A stretch of DNA of 30,331 nucleotides from a virus (IMGVR_UViG_3300020201_000077:1-30331); one strand, 5' to 3'; shown: positions 1 to 9,139, counted from the stretch's first letter. Made by a program: numbers and translations. Notes: generated from the sequence alone by a model not told the origin.

Positions 1-456
1 CTTCTTACAGTCTATGGTGGTGCTGGTGGTTCAGCCTCCACTGGAGGTGGAGGTGGAGGAACAAGTAGTGTTGGTATTGCTGGTGCAGGTGGGGGGTTTG
101 ATGGTGGAGCAGTAGGTAGTGGCTCTGTTGGTGGAAGTTCAGGATTTGGAGGTGGAGGTGGAGGGAATCTAAACTTTATAGGTGGTTCCGCTACTTTTGG
201 CGGAGGAGGCGGAGGAGGTGCTACTGGTGGCAATGGCTCTGGTGGTGGAAAATCATATTATGGCGGTGGCGGTGGTGGTGCTAATGGAGGCACTCCAACT
301 GGTGGTACTTCTGTTTTAGGGGGAGCTGGTGGAAATGGAAACGATACAGCCCCTACTGCTGGCGTACAGCCTGGAGGTGGAGGTGGAGGAACAGCCAACG
401 CAGCTACTTCAGGAGCAGGAGCAAAAGGTAAAATGGTAGTAACAACATTCTTTTAA
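1..456 (+). CDS. Glycine-rich tail protein, C-terminal part (5' end missing)
   Basis: Frame 1 is open from the first base to a TAA at 454-456 and gives about 151 residues dominated by runs of glycine with Ser, Thr and Ala. The end (AKGKMVVTTFF) and the early LLTVYGGAGG match the Gly-rich C-terminal domain seen on many phage tail proteins. This is very likely the back half of the gene that starts at 29853 and runs off the right edge. The two ends do not join in frame directly: the right end leaves two bases of a codon while this end begins on a codon, so 3n+1 bases are missing. Such Gly-rich tips usually sit at a fibre or tail-tip surface; the exact role here is unknown. Confidence 0.75.
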   Translation, partial: LLTVYGGAGGSASTGGGGGGTSSVGIAGAGGGFDGGAVGSGSVGGSSGFGGGGGGNLNFIGGSATFGGGGGGGATGGNGSGGGKSYYGGGGGGANGGTPTGGTSVLGGAGGNGNDTAPTAGVQPGGGGGGTANAATSGAGAKGKMVVTTFF

Positions 457-457
457 T

Positions 458-1954
458 ATGAAACAAGTAGAAATAAAACTAAATAACTTCTCAGGTGGAG
501 TCAGTGATGACCCTAGACAGAAAACTGATACAGGTTTTATAATCTCAAAGCATTTTGATATATTTTCTAATCCAAATCGTTTAACTCCTTATCGTTCACT
601 TGAAGCAGATACACATGACGGGGTTACAGCAACAGGAATGAAACAGTATTTTGTCAGAGACTTTCTATACGCTAGTGCTTCAGCCAAACTCTTTGGACTA
701 GGACAGACCGCAGGAGGGCTTACCAAGATAGTACAAAAGGCAGACGCTACAATGGGAAACTGGACACTTCCAGCCTCATCAGAGGGCAATGGAGCAGTAA
801 GAAACGGGTGTTTTGTAGAGTACAAGGACTCTCTGTTCGGTTTTCAAGGAACTAACCAAATATGGAAGTATAGTCTCCTCTCAGGAACTCCTACCATCTC
901 AAACAGTGCCTCATCAACAGGGGCAAATACAATCACATCAGTTGCTCAAGGTCTGATATTCAATGACTACCTATATTTGCCATATAACAACAGAATTTGG
1001 AGGGCAACAGACGCAACAACCTTTTCAGATGGATATTTAGTACTTCCAACAAACTTTAAAATAACTTCACTTACTCAGTTCGGTAAGTACATTGCTATTG
1101 CAGTAGCACCTATTTCAACATTCAATGGTGTATCAAAAGTATTTCTATGGGACGGCACAGCAACAGAAATTCAAGAGAGTATCGACTGGGGTGAGGGTGA
1201 ACTTAGAATACTTGAAACTATCGAAGGTATGCTTGTAGGTGTGACCGATAGATATTTAAATAATGCAGTAGGAGCAGGGCGAGGTTCAATGATTATACAA
1301 GTATATTCAGGAGGTATCCCACAGGTCATAAAGGAAGTATTCACAAAGAAGCTCACAGCCAAGACTATGCCACTATCAAAGGCAGTTAAAAACAATAGAC
1401 TCTTTTTCGCAGCAAAGATAATGACTAACGATGCAGGGACAGAATATGACGAAGGTATCTGGTCTTTTGGAAGAAAGAACGTCAACTACCCTTTTGCTCT
1501 AACTCTTGATGTGATAGACGAAAGCATAAACACTTCTGGTATTCAAGCTTTTGGTACAGCAGGTAACTTCTTCTTTATAGCTCACAGTGCAGATGGTTCA
1601 ATCGACAAGACAGATGACACCGCAGCGTACACATACTCAAGCATTCTAGAGTCTCAGATAATCGACTTTGGAGATGTAGACTCTGATAAGCGAATCGAAA
1701 TACTCAAAGTATCTTTCAGAAAACTTGTATCAGGAGAAACAGTGACTTTGAAATACAAAGTAGATGACGCAACAAGTTGGACCACAATAGGTTCAGTATC
1801 AACAGTAGGTGAAATATCGAGGTCATTCACAGGTATTGAAGCAACAGACGTTAACTTTGCTTCAGGTAGAGAGTATAAGTTTCAAGTAGTAAGCACTGGA
1901 GGAGCAGAAATCACTAGCCTCACATTAAGGGCTACAATTTTAAGTAATATATAA
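458..1954 (+). CDS. Phage tail or neck structural protein, beta-rich
   Basis: 498 residues, starting one base after the previous stop. The sequence is rich in short beta-strand blocks punctuated by aromatic and Gly-Asp motifs (FLYASASAKLFGLG, DYLYLPYNNRIWRATD, GKYIAIAVAP), which suggests a beta-propeller-like body. The C-terminal 100 residues look like a separate beta-sandwich (ILKVSFRKLVSGETVTLKYK onward). There is no signal peptide or membrane segment. It lies between the Gly-rich tail gene and virion genes, so a neck, stopper or tail-tube-associated role in the virion fits. No family is recognised with certainty. The ATG is preceded only by an AT-rich stretch, with no Shine-Dalgarno site, as at most genes here. 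Confidence 0.7.
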   Translation: MKQVEIKLNNFSGGVSDDPRQKTDTGFIISKHFDIFSNPNRLTPYRSLEADTHDGVTATGMKQYFVRDFLYASASAKLFGLGQTAGGLTKIVQKADATMGNWTLPASSEGNGAVRNGCFVEYKDSLFGFQGTNQIWKYSLLSGTPTISNSASSTGANTITSVAQGLIFNDYLYLPYNNRIWRATDATTFSDGYLVLPTNFKITSLTQFGKYIAIAVAPISTFNGVSKVFLWDGTATEIQESIDWGEGELRILETIEGMLVGVTDRYLNNAVGAGRGSMIIQVYSGGIPQVIKEVFTKKLTAKTMPLSKAVKNNRLFFAAKIMTNDAGTEYDEGIWSFGRKNVNYPFALTLDVIDESINTSGIQAFGTAGNFFFIAHSADGSIDKTDDTAAYTYSSILESQIIDFGDVDSDKRIEILKVSFRKLVSGETVTLKYKVDDATSWTTIGSVSTVGEISRSFTGIEATDVNFASGREYKFQVVSTGGAEITSLTLRATILSNI

Positions 1955-1955
1955 T

Positions 1956-2198
1956 ATGAACCCAGAACTACAAAAAGTAATACAAGATATTAAAGACCTC
2001 AACGATGAGATTTACAAAAACAACTTCTCAGCTTCACAGGACTTTACAAAGAAGTCACGATTTATTAACCGCTTACGAGTCCCTGTCTACTCAGCAGACC
2101 CCACAACAGGTGAAGTAGGAGAGCTGATTTGTGTAGCAGGCAAGTTAAAAATTTGTTCGTCAGCAAATACTTTTACAATTGTCGGGACACAATCTTAA
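1956..2198 (+). CDS. Small tail-associated protein
   Basis: 80 residues, beginning one base after the preceding stop. The N-terminal 30 residues are a charged helix; the C-terminal half (VYSADPTTGEVGELICVAG, then KLKICSSANTFTIVG) resembles the short beta-hairpin module often found in phage tail and fibre proteins next to a trimerising or capping domain. It is too small for an enzyme. Its position inside the structural cluster suggests a minor virion component or fibre accessory; this is inferred from context only. Confidence 0.6.
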   Translation: MNPELQKVIQDIKDLNDEIYKNNFSASQDFTKKSRFINRLRVPVYSADPTTGEVGELICVAGKLKICSSANTFTIVGTQS

Positions 2199-2201
2199 AA
2201 A

Positions 2202-2216
2202 TGATATAATTATAAT
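2202..2216 (+). promoter_or_regulatory. Extended -10 promoter for the 2223 gene
   Basis: TGaTATAAT (2202-2210) is an extended -10 element and a second TATAAT overlaps at 2211-2216. The ATG at 2223 follows by 12 or 6 bases, leaving little or no 5' leader and no ribosome site. A weak -35-like TTGTCG lies at 2179-2184 with a long spacer of 20. Confidence 0.5.
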
Positions 2217-2222
2217 AATAAA

Positions 2223-3665
2223 ATGCCAGTTACAAAACAAGGTACAAAAACAAAAGCAGGAATAGTAAACTTTAATCCAAACACTGGAGCTAAGCTTTCA
2301 CAAGGGCAATCTGTCACTGTGAAAACAGGTGGCAACACTTACGGGTCTAATGTTTCAAGAAGGTATGACTCTAAAAATGTATCAGGGGGTGCCCAAAGCA
2401 TAACAAGTGCAAATCTAGCATCATCAAATCCGATACAACTACCAACAAAAAAGGTAGGAGAAAACCAGATGGGTACTCTTATTGGTAACAATCAAGGGCT
2501 TGCTAACCCTTCAATGGGGCTTATAACGAATCCAACAGGAGGTCTTGAGTTTACACCGCCACAAGTAGAGAAAGGTGCTACAACAAACCCTGCTACAAGT
2601 AATTTTCAGTCATACCTCAATTCAATACAAGGGCTACAAAACAACAAACCAAGTGCCACTGATACATTCAACAGACTAGAAAGACAATCAGGCTTAAAAC
2701 AAGCAGAAAGAGAAGTACAAAACTACACAGCACAACTAAACACCATTACAAGTACTGCTCAAGCTCAGGCTTTATCTTTAGAAGGACAAGGCAGAGGGCA
2801 AACAGGCTCTTTTGTAGGCGGAGAACAGGCTCGTATCTCAAGAGAGGCAGCCATTCAAGCCTTACCTATCCAAGCTCAACTAGCAAACGCACAGGGCAAC
2901 AAAGAACTTGCACAAACACACTTGGACACAATGTTCAAACTACAAATGCAAGACGCTCAGTCACAATATGATTACCAGACTAAAGTACTGGGAGCAGTGT
3001 ATGAATTTGCGACAACTCAAGAAAAAGCAAGGCTCGATGAAATGAAACAAGAGAAAGCAAATGAATTTACTCTTAAACGAGATGAGGCTTCTTTTACTAG
3101 AGATAAGTTTTTGAAACAAATGGGAATAAACGCTGACATGGCTATGTTTAATGCAGAACAAAAGGCAGAATCATCACCCTTATATGGTGTTAGTGAAAAA
3201 ACTGTAGCAAAAATACAGTCATCCCCCGAAAACAAGACAATAAACGGAATACTACCAGCCCTTCAAGCATTAACAGCTTATAGAGATGCTATAAATAAAC
3301 ATGGAACGGGAGCGGTGTTTAGTGGTACAGCAAAAGGAGAACTTTCAGGAACTTATGGAAATGCTCTTTCCGCATGGAAAACACTAGCAGGTCTTGGTGC
3401 TCTTTCAGGAGCAGACTTCGTACTCGCAGAGAACGCAGTACCTGAAATTGGTGTTTTTAAAAGAAATTCTACATCTATCGCAAAGATAAATTCTTCAATA
3501 GACATTGCAGTAAACCAAGCGGATTCTTTAACAAGAAGACTTTCTAATAGCTATCCTGGTGCATCTCCTTTACTAGAAAAACAATTAGATGACATGAAAG
3601 TTATTGCCTATCCTGATAAGTTTACAAGAGGACCCGATGGATTGGTTTATGAAATAATTAAATAA
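2223..3665 (+). CDS. Putative internal or ejection-type virion protein
   Basis: 480 residues. Residues 1-100 are a low-complexity Gly, Ser, Thr, Asn and Lys region. About 140-315 is strongly helical and rich in Gln, Ala and charged residues, likely coiled coil, with repeats of TAQAQ and IQAQLANAQ type. The C-terminal 150 residues are mixed helical. No enzymatic motif is visible. Together with the next gene it forms a pair of long helical proteins placed after the neck gene, the usual place for internal or ejected proteins in short-tailed phages. That function is an inference; a tail-length or scaffolding role would also fit. Confidence 0.6.
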   Translation: MPVTKQGTKTKAGIVNFNPNTGAKLSQGQSVTVKTGGNTYGSNVSRRYDSKNVSGGAQSITSANLASSNPIQLPTKKVGENQMGTLIGNNQGLANPSMGLITNPTGGLEFTPPQVEKGATTNPATSNFQSYLNSIQGLQNNKPSATDTFNRLERQSGLKQAEREVQNYTAQLNTITSTAQAQALSLEGQGRGQTGSFVGGEQARISREAAIQALPIQAQLANAQGNKELAQTHLDTMFKLQMQDAQSQYDYQTKVLGAVYEFATTQEKARLDEMKQEKANEFTLKRDEASFTRDKFLKQMGINADMAMFNAEQKAESSPLYGVSEKTVAKIQSSPENKTINGILPALQALTAYRDAINKHGTGAVFSGTAKGELSGTYGNALSAWKTLAGLGALSGADFVLAENAVPEIGVFKRNSTSIAKINSSIDIAVNQADSLTRRLSNSYPGASPLLEKQLDDMKVIAYPDKFTRGPDGLVYEIIK

Positions 3666-3675
3666 TTAAATAACT

Positions 3676-5349
3676 ATGGCAATTAAAATAACAGCAGCAG
3701 AATATGAAAAGAGGTTCGGGCAGAGTGCTTTTTCTTCTCCTTCATCAAGACCTAGTTTTTTGGCAGATGCTTTTTCTGACGTTAAACAAATCGGTACAGA
3801 AATAGGAAGCTCTTATGGCTCAAGACAAGACAATATATCTACGAGCCTGTCCGCAGACCAAGGACTTGCATCAAGGACATTTCAAACACTAGGACAAGGG
3901 TTTGGTTTTGTTGGTGATATTGGAGGTAGTGTACTAAAAGGGGGGCTAAAAGCTGTACTTCCACAAGGGGGTGAAGATGCTATAAAAAACACCATTTCAT
4001 CGGTTGCTACTCCCATAGTAAACAGTGGAGCAGTACAATCACTAATGGAAAGGTATAACGCACTTCCACCAGAAGTAAAAAGAAACCTTGATTCTACCTT
4101 AAACATCGGAAGTTTGTTAACAGAAGCTTTTGGAGTAGGTACTGGTGCTAAAGTAGCAAAAACTGGTGTTAGAGTAGCAGGAAAAGGAATAGTTGGAGCT
4201 GGTGGAGCTGTAAAAAATACAACGTCAGGAATTGTTGATATAGCAAGACCCGCTATGAATGCTGTTAAGAATTTACCCTCAAACCTAAAAACAAACGCAG
4301 AATCAATGAAGTTGTTTGAGCAATCTGTAAAGAAACTACCACCAGCTGCACAAAACGCAGTTAGAAAGGGGGTAGACATCGAAGACCTTACAAAAACATT
4401 AAGTATGAACGCATCTCAAAAACCAGCCCTATCAAAACTCTACACAGGGGTTAAAGACTTTGCAGCAGGTAAAACTAAGAACAACCCTATAGAAGCCGTA
4501 GGAAAGCCAGTAGTAACAAGATTAAATATATTAAAAAATCAAACAAAAGGATTGGGAACGCAACTTGATGAAGTAGCAGGAGGTCTCAAAGGAAAAGTGG
4601 TTAAAGGAAGACAGTCTGTTGTGGACACAGTTGATGCGACTCTTGCTAAAATTGGAATATCAAAGACTGACGAAGGGCTTGATTTTGTGGGCTCAAACTT
4701 GGAGGGTCTAGGAGCAGATGAGAAGATAATTGGGAATATATACCGAAGACTACAAGAATCAACTGACGCTAACGACTTGCATCGTCTAAAAAAATACATA
4801 GACAACAATGTGAACTTCGGGAAGACATCAGGAGGCTTTACAGGTGAAGCAGAAAGTCTGATTAAAGGATGGAGAAAGACAATAGATGGACGGCTTGATT
4901 TAGAATTCCCTGCATACAACAAAGTGAACACAGAACTAGCTAACAGGCTAAAACCTATAAACGACCTTAAAAAGTACATGAAATCTGCTACTGGACTTGA
5001 TGAAGACTTAATGAATATGAGTGCTGGACAGTTGATGAGAAGGATAGCAAGTAATGTACGTTCTAACCCAGAAATACGACAAGTATTAAGAAACTTAGAC
5101 AACGCTACAAAAGTTAAAGGAAAAACATCAGGGAACATAGAATCTCTTGTAGACTTTTACGCTACTCTTGAGAAATACTTCCCAGAGATTGTAGGGAAGA
5201 ATACTTTTCAGGGTCAAATCAAAAACGCCCTAGATACATCAGGAGGCTTGATAGACAAAGCAACAGGTATATTGAAAAGTGTAGCAGGACAATCAGAGTC
5301 AGTGAAAAGAAAAGCCATCACAGACTTTCTTGACGATTTTTTCAAATAA
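3676..5349 (+). CDS. Putative ejection-type virion protein with Gly-rich amphipathic segments
   Basis: 557 residues, 10 bases after the previous stop. The first 70 residues are Ser-rich. Residues about 70-190 contain several Gly/Ala/Val stretches (FGFVGDIGGSVLKGGL, AFGVGTGAKVAKTGVRVAGK, GAGGAVKN) that resemble glycine-zipper, membrane-active helices. The rest is charged and helical with an Arg/Lys/Asp pattern. This layout is common in virion proteins ejected with DNA that must cross the cell envelope. No catalytic motif is visible. The functional call rests on composition and on the pairing with the 2223 gene. Confidence 0.55.
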   Translation: MAIKITAAEYEKRFGQSAFSSPSSRPSFLADAFSDVKQIGTEIGSSYGSRQDNISTSLSADQGLASRTFQTLGQGFGFVGDIGGSVLKGGLKAVLPQGGEDAIKNTISSVATPIVNSGAVQSLMERYNALPPEVKRNLDSTLNIGSLLTEAFGVGTGAKVAKTGVRVAGKGIVGAGGAVKNTTSGIVDIARPAMNAVKNLPSNLKTNAESMKLFEQSVKKLPPAAQNAVRKGVDIEDLTKTLSMNASQKPALSKLYTGVKDFAAGKTKNNPIEAVGKPVVTRLNILKNQTKGLGTQLDEVAGGLKGKVVKGRQSVVDTVDATLAKIGISKTDEGLDFVGSNLEGLGADEKIIGNIYRRLQESTDANDLHRLKKYIDNNVNFGKTSGGFTGEAESLIKGWRKTIDGRLDLEFPAYNKVNTELANRLKPINDLKKYMKSATGLDEDLMNMSAGQLMRRIASNVRSNPEIRQVLRNLDNATKVKGKTSGNIESLVDFYATLEKYFPEIVGKNTFQGQIKNALDTSGGLIDKATGILKSVAGQSESVKRKAITDFLDDFFK

Positions 5350-5374
5350 TCAATGAGTAATAGCGAATAAGAGC

Positions 5375-5491
5375 ATGAAAGATAAAACTAAAAACGCATA
5401 CAAAAAAGCTAAACCAGGGGAAAAGACGCAAAGCAATAAAAATATTCCAAGTGGTACCATTTCAGGAATATACAACAAAACAAAAAAATAG
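5375..5491 (+). CDS. Small basic hypothetical protein
   Basis: ATG to TAG, 38 residues, 11 of them lysine, beginning MKDKTKNAYKKAKPG. It fills the gap between the virion protein and the collagen-type fibre gene. There is no Shine-Dalgarno site, in keeping with the neighbours. It could be a chance ORF; its high Lys content and tight fit between genes are the only support. Confidence 0.35.
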   Translation: MKDKTKNAYKKAKPGEKTQSNKNIPSGTISGIYNKTKK

Positions 5492-5501
5492 TCAATTTAC
5501 T

Positions 5502-5510
5502 TTATCCACA
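5502..5510 (+). promoter_or_regulatory. Perfect DnaA box
   Basis: TTATCCACA, the consensus high-affinity DnaA 9-mer, lies in the intergenic region just upstream of the -10 for the 5538 gene. It overlaps the expected -35 position, so DnaA or its phage-induced titration could influence that promoter. It is one of three intergenic copies in the window. Confidence 0.45.
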
Positions 5511-5520
5511 TACACAAGAA

Positions 5521-5529
5521 TGTTATAAT
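5521..5529 (+). promoter_or_regulatory. Extended -10 promoter, near-leaderless
   Basis: TGtTATAAT, a full extended -10, ends eight bases before the ATG at 5538. Transcription should start at or within two bases of the start codon. TTTATC at 5501-5506 gives a 17-base spacer but is a weak -35. Confidence 0.6.
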
Positions 5530-5537
5530 CAAACAAA

Positions 5538-6176
5538 ATGCTAGACAATAAACAACTTAAAAAAATAGCACGACTCGCCAAAATAGCCGACAAAGGTGAA
5601 GTTGCCATAATTGAAGAATTAGATTCAATAGACGAGCAATTAGAGGCACTACAGGGCAAGGTAGAGAGTGCTCTATCTATCTCAAGCAAAGCAAAGAATG
5701 GCATACAAGGGGTACAGGGGGTGCAAGGAAAGAATGGAGAAAAAGGTAAAGATGGAGTAAACGGAAAGAATGGAGAAAACGGGGAAGATGGGCTTAACGG
5801 TGTGAATGGCGTTAACGGTGCTAATGGAAAAGCAGGTAAAGATGGAAAGAATGGCAGGTCTCCTCTGATAGGCTGGGGTGCTCATCCATTACGAGTAGAA
5901 CAAGCAGGTGTTATGAAAACAAAGGTTGCAAGAACTTTAAACTTTAAAGGTACAGGGGTTCCCACGATTACTCAAAATGCGAACGGAACAACAGAGCTAA
6001 ACTTCGCAGGCGGTACTGGGTTCAGTGGGGAATTACTTGATTCTACCTCTACAGCGATTGCGGTGGTTTTAAATGGGTTAATTATCAGCACTTACTTTAC
6101 TCCAGCAGCAGGTTTCCTATTACAAGAAGATGGATTTTTCATATTACAAGAAAATGGAGACAAAATTATATTATAA
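5538..6176 (+). CDS. Collagen-repeat tail fibre protein
   Basis: 212 residues. Residues 1-52 are a charged helix likely to trimerise. Residues 55-108 are 18 uninterrupted Gly-X-Y triplets (GKN, GEK, GKD, GVN), a collagen-like triple-helix stalk. Residues 109-165 form a beta-rich head and the C-terminus carries a short repeated motif, LLQEDGFFILQENGDKIIL. Helix, collagen stalk and small beta tip are typical of trimeric phage fibres that reach out to the host surface. It has its own near-leaderless promoter and precedes two more fibre-type genes. Confidence 0.8.
   Translation: MLDNKQLKKIARLAKIADKGEVAIIEELDSIDEQLEALQGKVESALSISSKAKNGIQGVQGVQGKNGEKGKDGVNGKNGENGEDGLNGVNGVNGANGKAGKDGKNGRSPLIGWGAHPLRVEQAGVMKTKVARTLNFKGTGVPTITQNANGTTELNFAGGTGFSGELLDSTSTAIAVVLNGLIISTYFTPAAGFLLQEDGFFILQENGDKIIL
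5700..5861 (+). repeat. Collagen-like 9-bp coding repeat
   Basis: Eighteen consecutive nine-base units, each encoding Gly-X-Y. Early units are near-identical (GGGGTACAG then GGGGTGCAA), which leaves room for length variation by slippage. Confidence 0.8.
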
Positions 6177-6190
6177 GATAAAAAAATAAA

Positions 6191-7201
6191 ATGGCAGATT
6201 CAAAAATAAGCACACTAACTAACTATACTACCCCAGCATCAACAGACGTTCTTGTTATTGTTGATATTGGTGGTGGGACAGTAACAAAGAAAATAACTTG
6301 GGGAAATCTTTTTACCTCTCCAACACTCATTACGCCCGCTCTCGGTACTCCAGTTTCAGGAGTGATGACAAACGTCACAGGACTACCAACAGCTGGACTT
6401 GTAAACAACGCTGTAACAAACGCTAAAGCAGCCCAGATGGCTACCAAGACATACAAGGGTCGCACCTCGGCTCTTACGGGTGATGCAGAAGATGTGGCTG
6501 TGGCAACTCTTAAAACAGACCTTGTACTAGTCAAAGGAGATGTAGGTCTAGGAAGTGTGGACAATACAACCGATGCGGGTAAGCCAGTATCAACCGCACA
6601 GCAGACAGCACTCGACCTCAAAGCTAACTTAGCTTCCCCTACTTTCACAGGCACAGTTGTTTTACCTAACTCCCAAGCTCTAGTAACTCCAGTATTAGGT
6701 ACACCTACATCAGTAACCCTTACAAACGCTACAGGGCTTCCTATAGCTGGTCTTGTAAACTCCACATCAGCAGCTCTTGGCTTGGGTACCATTGAGCTAG
6801 GACACGCTACAGATACAACAATCGCAAGAAGTTCGGCAGGAGTAGCCACTATCGAGGGAGTAAGAATAGACACTGTTGCCACAACAACCGAGGTATCAAA
6901 TGCCACTCCTGCCCCTGCAATAACAGCAACACGACACACGCACACTATCACTGCTTTGGCAGCGGCAGCAACCTTTGGTGTTCCAACTTCTTCTATAGCC
7001 CTTACAGACGACAACACCTTACTGATAAGAATAAAAGACAACGCAACGGCTAGAGCTTTGGTTTGGAACGCAATTTTTAGAGCGTCTTCTGATTTGGCTT
7101 TACCCTCAACTACAGTGGTTAGTAAAACGCTGTATTTGGGATTTAAATATAATGTTGCCGACACTAAATGGGACCTACTAAGTTTATTAAATAATATATA
7201 A
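6191..7201 (+). CDS. Tail fibre protein
   Basis: 336 residues. It contains tail-fibre signatures: LGSVDNTTDAGKPVSTAQQT at about 119-138, followed by ALDLKANLASPTFTGTVVLP, the repeat type found in many phage fibres. Two copies of a module ending TNVTGLPTAGLVN and TNATGLPIAGLVN (near residues 60 and 178) show internal duplication. The C-terminal 90 residues are a beta domain (TITALAAAATFG onward). The protein probably forms a trimeric fibre used in host recognition. Start ATG is in an AT-rich context without a Shine-Dalgarno site. Confidence 0.8.
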   Translation: MADSKISTLTNYTTPASTDVLVIVDIGGGTVTKKITWGNLFTSPTLITPALGTPVSGVMTNVTGLPTAGLVNNAVTNAKAAQMATKTYKGRTSALTGDAEDVAVATLKTDLVLVKGDVGLGSVDNTTDAGKPVSTAQQTALDLKANLASPTFTGTVVLPNSQALVTPVLGTPTSVTLTNATGLPIAGLVNSTSAALGLGTIELGHATDTTIARSSAGVATIEGVRIDTVATTTEVSNATPAPAITATRHTHTITALAAAATFGVPTSSIALTDDNTLLIRIKDNATARALVWNAIFRASSDLALPSTTVVSKTLYLGFKYNVADTKWDLLSLLNNI

Positions 7202-7205
7202 AATC

Positions 7206-7874
7206 ATGGATATACGAATTTGGATTAGCCCTTCCTTGTGTGGCTGTGAAATAGAAATAAACGCAATGTGGGCTGTCGAAGCCATCACTGACGAACAGGG
7301 TCGAAAGGTTTCGTACCAACACCCTGTGCCTTTTACAGTGCAAGGATTAGAAATTAAGAATGTTTGTGCCGACCATCAATCAATCTTATCCCAACCAATA
7401 GACGAGACACCTTTCCAAGATTTTAATACAGACGGAACATTAAGACCACAACAGCGGGGCTATCTCAAACTTCCTATTGCTGAACCAACCGATGCAGAAA
7501 AATTGTATGTCGGTATGTATTCTATCCGAGGGCAGAAATTTATCCCAGATACTTGCGAATGTGAAATCTACGAGATTGTAGAGAATGGAGTTATTCGAGC
7601 AGAAAAGCATCCAACCCAAACAAAGAAATGTGAATGCCACGAGGATGATGATGACCAACACACCGAAGTATATAAAGAAAATATAGAAAAGAGTAAAGCA
7701 ATTAACGCAGTTATGGAAGCTGAAACAAAGCTAAAAGCAGAGGATATCAGATTCTCATTTGACGAAGACAGAAATCTAACACTAATTATTAACGATACAG
7801 AAGTGCAGGATATAACTATATTACAAGATGCTGTAGACGATGAGCTAGGAATTAACAAGGTACGAATAATGTAA
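7206..7874 (+). CDS. Cys-rich protein of the fibre cluster, function unknown
   Basis: 222 residues, five bases after the fibre gene; its TAA shares a base with the next ATG (7874). It has three paired Cys motifs: CGCE near 12-15, CECE near 119-122 and CECHEDDDD near 142-150, plus one lone Cys. The last 60 residues are charged and helical then beta. The Cys pairs suggest bound metal or disulphides. The coupling to the next gene implies the products work together, perhaps as fibre connector and adhesin. No family is recognised. Confidence 0.65.
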   Translation: MDIRIWISPSLCGCEIEINAMWAVEAITDEQGRKVSYQHPVPFTVQGLEIKNVCADHQSILSQPIDETPFQDFNTDGTLRPQQRGYLKLPIAEPTDAEKLYVGMYSIRGQKFIPDTCECEIYEIVENGVIRAEKHPTQTKKCECHEDDDDQHTEVYKENIEKSKAINAVMEAETKLKAEDIRFSFDEDRNLTLIINDTEVQDITILQDAVDDELGINKVRIM

Positions 7875-9085
7875 TGGCTTTCCCGTACACCCAAACAGGA
7901 CAAAAGATAAGTACCGTAAGCCAGGGGGTAACCGTATATGGTTGTTTTGGGATGGGAGGACTCAACAATCCAAGTGCTACCGAGGCAAATGCTCAAAACA
8001 CAGTAAAATTTGGTTTTACTGCAACAAACTTTAGAGTCTTCTTGGCGGCCAATACTCTGTCTGGTAACCTGGACATCACTGTCAGAAGAAACACCGCTGC
8101 TGGAAACTGCACAGTGCGGTATCTAACAACTGTCACTGGAGAAAAAGAAGACCTAACAAATACCGATACGTTTGTTTCTAATGACATTTCAGCAATCGAA
8201 TATAAGGCTGCTGCTGGAACTGGAAGTAGCCAACCTCAAACTATTCAAACAGTCATAACTCCTGCCACTACTCAAGGAATTACCTATGTCTCTTCTCGCC
8301 CAGGAATTAGAGCTTTCTCCACAAATAATCTCGTAAACCCTATCCAGATTGGCGGTGGACTAGAGGTCGCCTTAACTGAAACTCTTACTCAACAGACTTT
8401 CAGAGTAGCTGGAACTATCGCTAACTATGCCGTCAGATGTAGTGCCAATACCAGAACTGCAAGTGATGTAACTTGTGGTATCAGAAAAGCTGGTGCGAAC
8501 GGAAACAGTCTAGTTACTTTTGCCACAGGAGCAGAGTACAAACAAGACACCACAAACACAGATACTATTACTAGCGGTGACTTGATAAACGGGCATACAA
8601 CCTTAGGTGCGAGCGGAGGAACCTTTAGCCAAACACTACAAACTTTCCAGTTTACAGCGACAAGCGGTACAGCCATTCAATATCTTGCAGGGGGTCAAAG
8701 TGCCTTTCCTGTGTCGACTACAAGATATGTAGCACTATCTGGTATTCCAACACAACAAGCGACCGAAGCAAACCAGCAATCAAAAATATATCAACCAGCT
8801 ACGTTTAATTTGATGAGAACCTTTGTGGGTACTAACACTCTTACAGCAACAAGTACAATAACTTTCAGAAAAAATAGTGTGAATGGTAATCAGACTTACA
8901 CCTATACCTCAGCAGAGGTGGGATTTAAAGAAGATACCACTAATACAGACACAGTAATTAGCGGGGATAAGGTTAACTTTCAAATAGCAACGGGTGGAAC
9001 GGGCACTTCTATAACTGTAGGAACTTGGGGAGTAAACGCCACTTATCCAGCTGGCGGCAATTCCAATTTCTTCTTTTTTCATTAA
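7874..9085 (+). CDS. Three-repeat beta protein, likely receptor-binding or fibre-tip
   Basis: 403 residues, start overlapping the previous stop by one base. The protein is three copies of a domain of about 130 residues; each has an FR or RKN block, a Gly-Asn pair and a diagnostic TNTDT motif at 95-99, 227-231 and 356-360, followed by SND or SGD. Composition is Thr, Asn, Gly and Ser rich with few charges and no membrane segment, as in surface-exposed phage adhesins. It ends with an aromatic NFFFFH tail. It is the last gene of the tail/fibre block before lysis genes, a usual place for receptor-binding proteins. The function is inferred from position and composition. Confidence 0.65.
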   Translation: MAFPYTQTGQKISTVSQGVTVYGCFGMGGLNNPSATEANAQNTVKFGFTATNFRVFLAANTLSGNLDITVRRNTAAGNCTVRYLTTVTGEKEDLTNTDTFVSNDISAIEYKAAAGTGSSQPQTIQTVITPATTQGITYVSSRPGIRAFSTNNLVNPIQIGGGLEVALTETLTQQTFRVAGTIANYAVRCSANTRTASDVTCGIRKAGANGNSLVTFATGAEYKQDTTNTDTITSGDLINGHTTLGASGGTFSQTLQTFQFTATSGTAIQYLAGGQSAFPVSTTRYVALSGIPTQQATEANQQSKIYQPATFNLMRTFVGTNTLTATSTITFRKNSVNGNQTYTYTSAEVGFKEDTTNTDTVISGDKVNFQIATGGTGTSITVGTWGVNATYPAGGNSNFFFFH

Positions 9086-9130
9086 TTAACAAAAAACATG
9101 GGATTGTATCGCGGTGGCTTAATGTAATCG

Positions 9131-9139
9131 TGGTATAAT
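9131..9139 (+). promoter_or_regulatory. Extended -10 promoter for the lysis block
   Basis: TGgTATAAT, followed nine bases later by the ATG at 9149. No good -35 is visible at 16-18 bases. The leader would be about two bases. The gap before it also holds a nine-codon ORF (9098-9127) that I do not call. Confidence 0.6.

Noticed and set aside
3882-5138. Minus-strand frames of 165 and 199 codons opposite the 3676 virion gene
   Set aside because: No recognisable protein; they arise from the Lys- and Ala-rich composition of the forward gene.
6223-7164. 313-codon minus-strand frame opposite the tail fibre gene
   Set aside because: It is a shadow of the Thr/Ala/Val-rich fibre coding sequence; the forward protein has clear fibre motifs.
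9098-9127. Nine-codon ORF (MGLYRGGLM) before the lysis promoter
   Set aside because: Too short to support without conservation data and it overlaps the promoter region.
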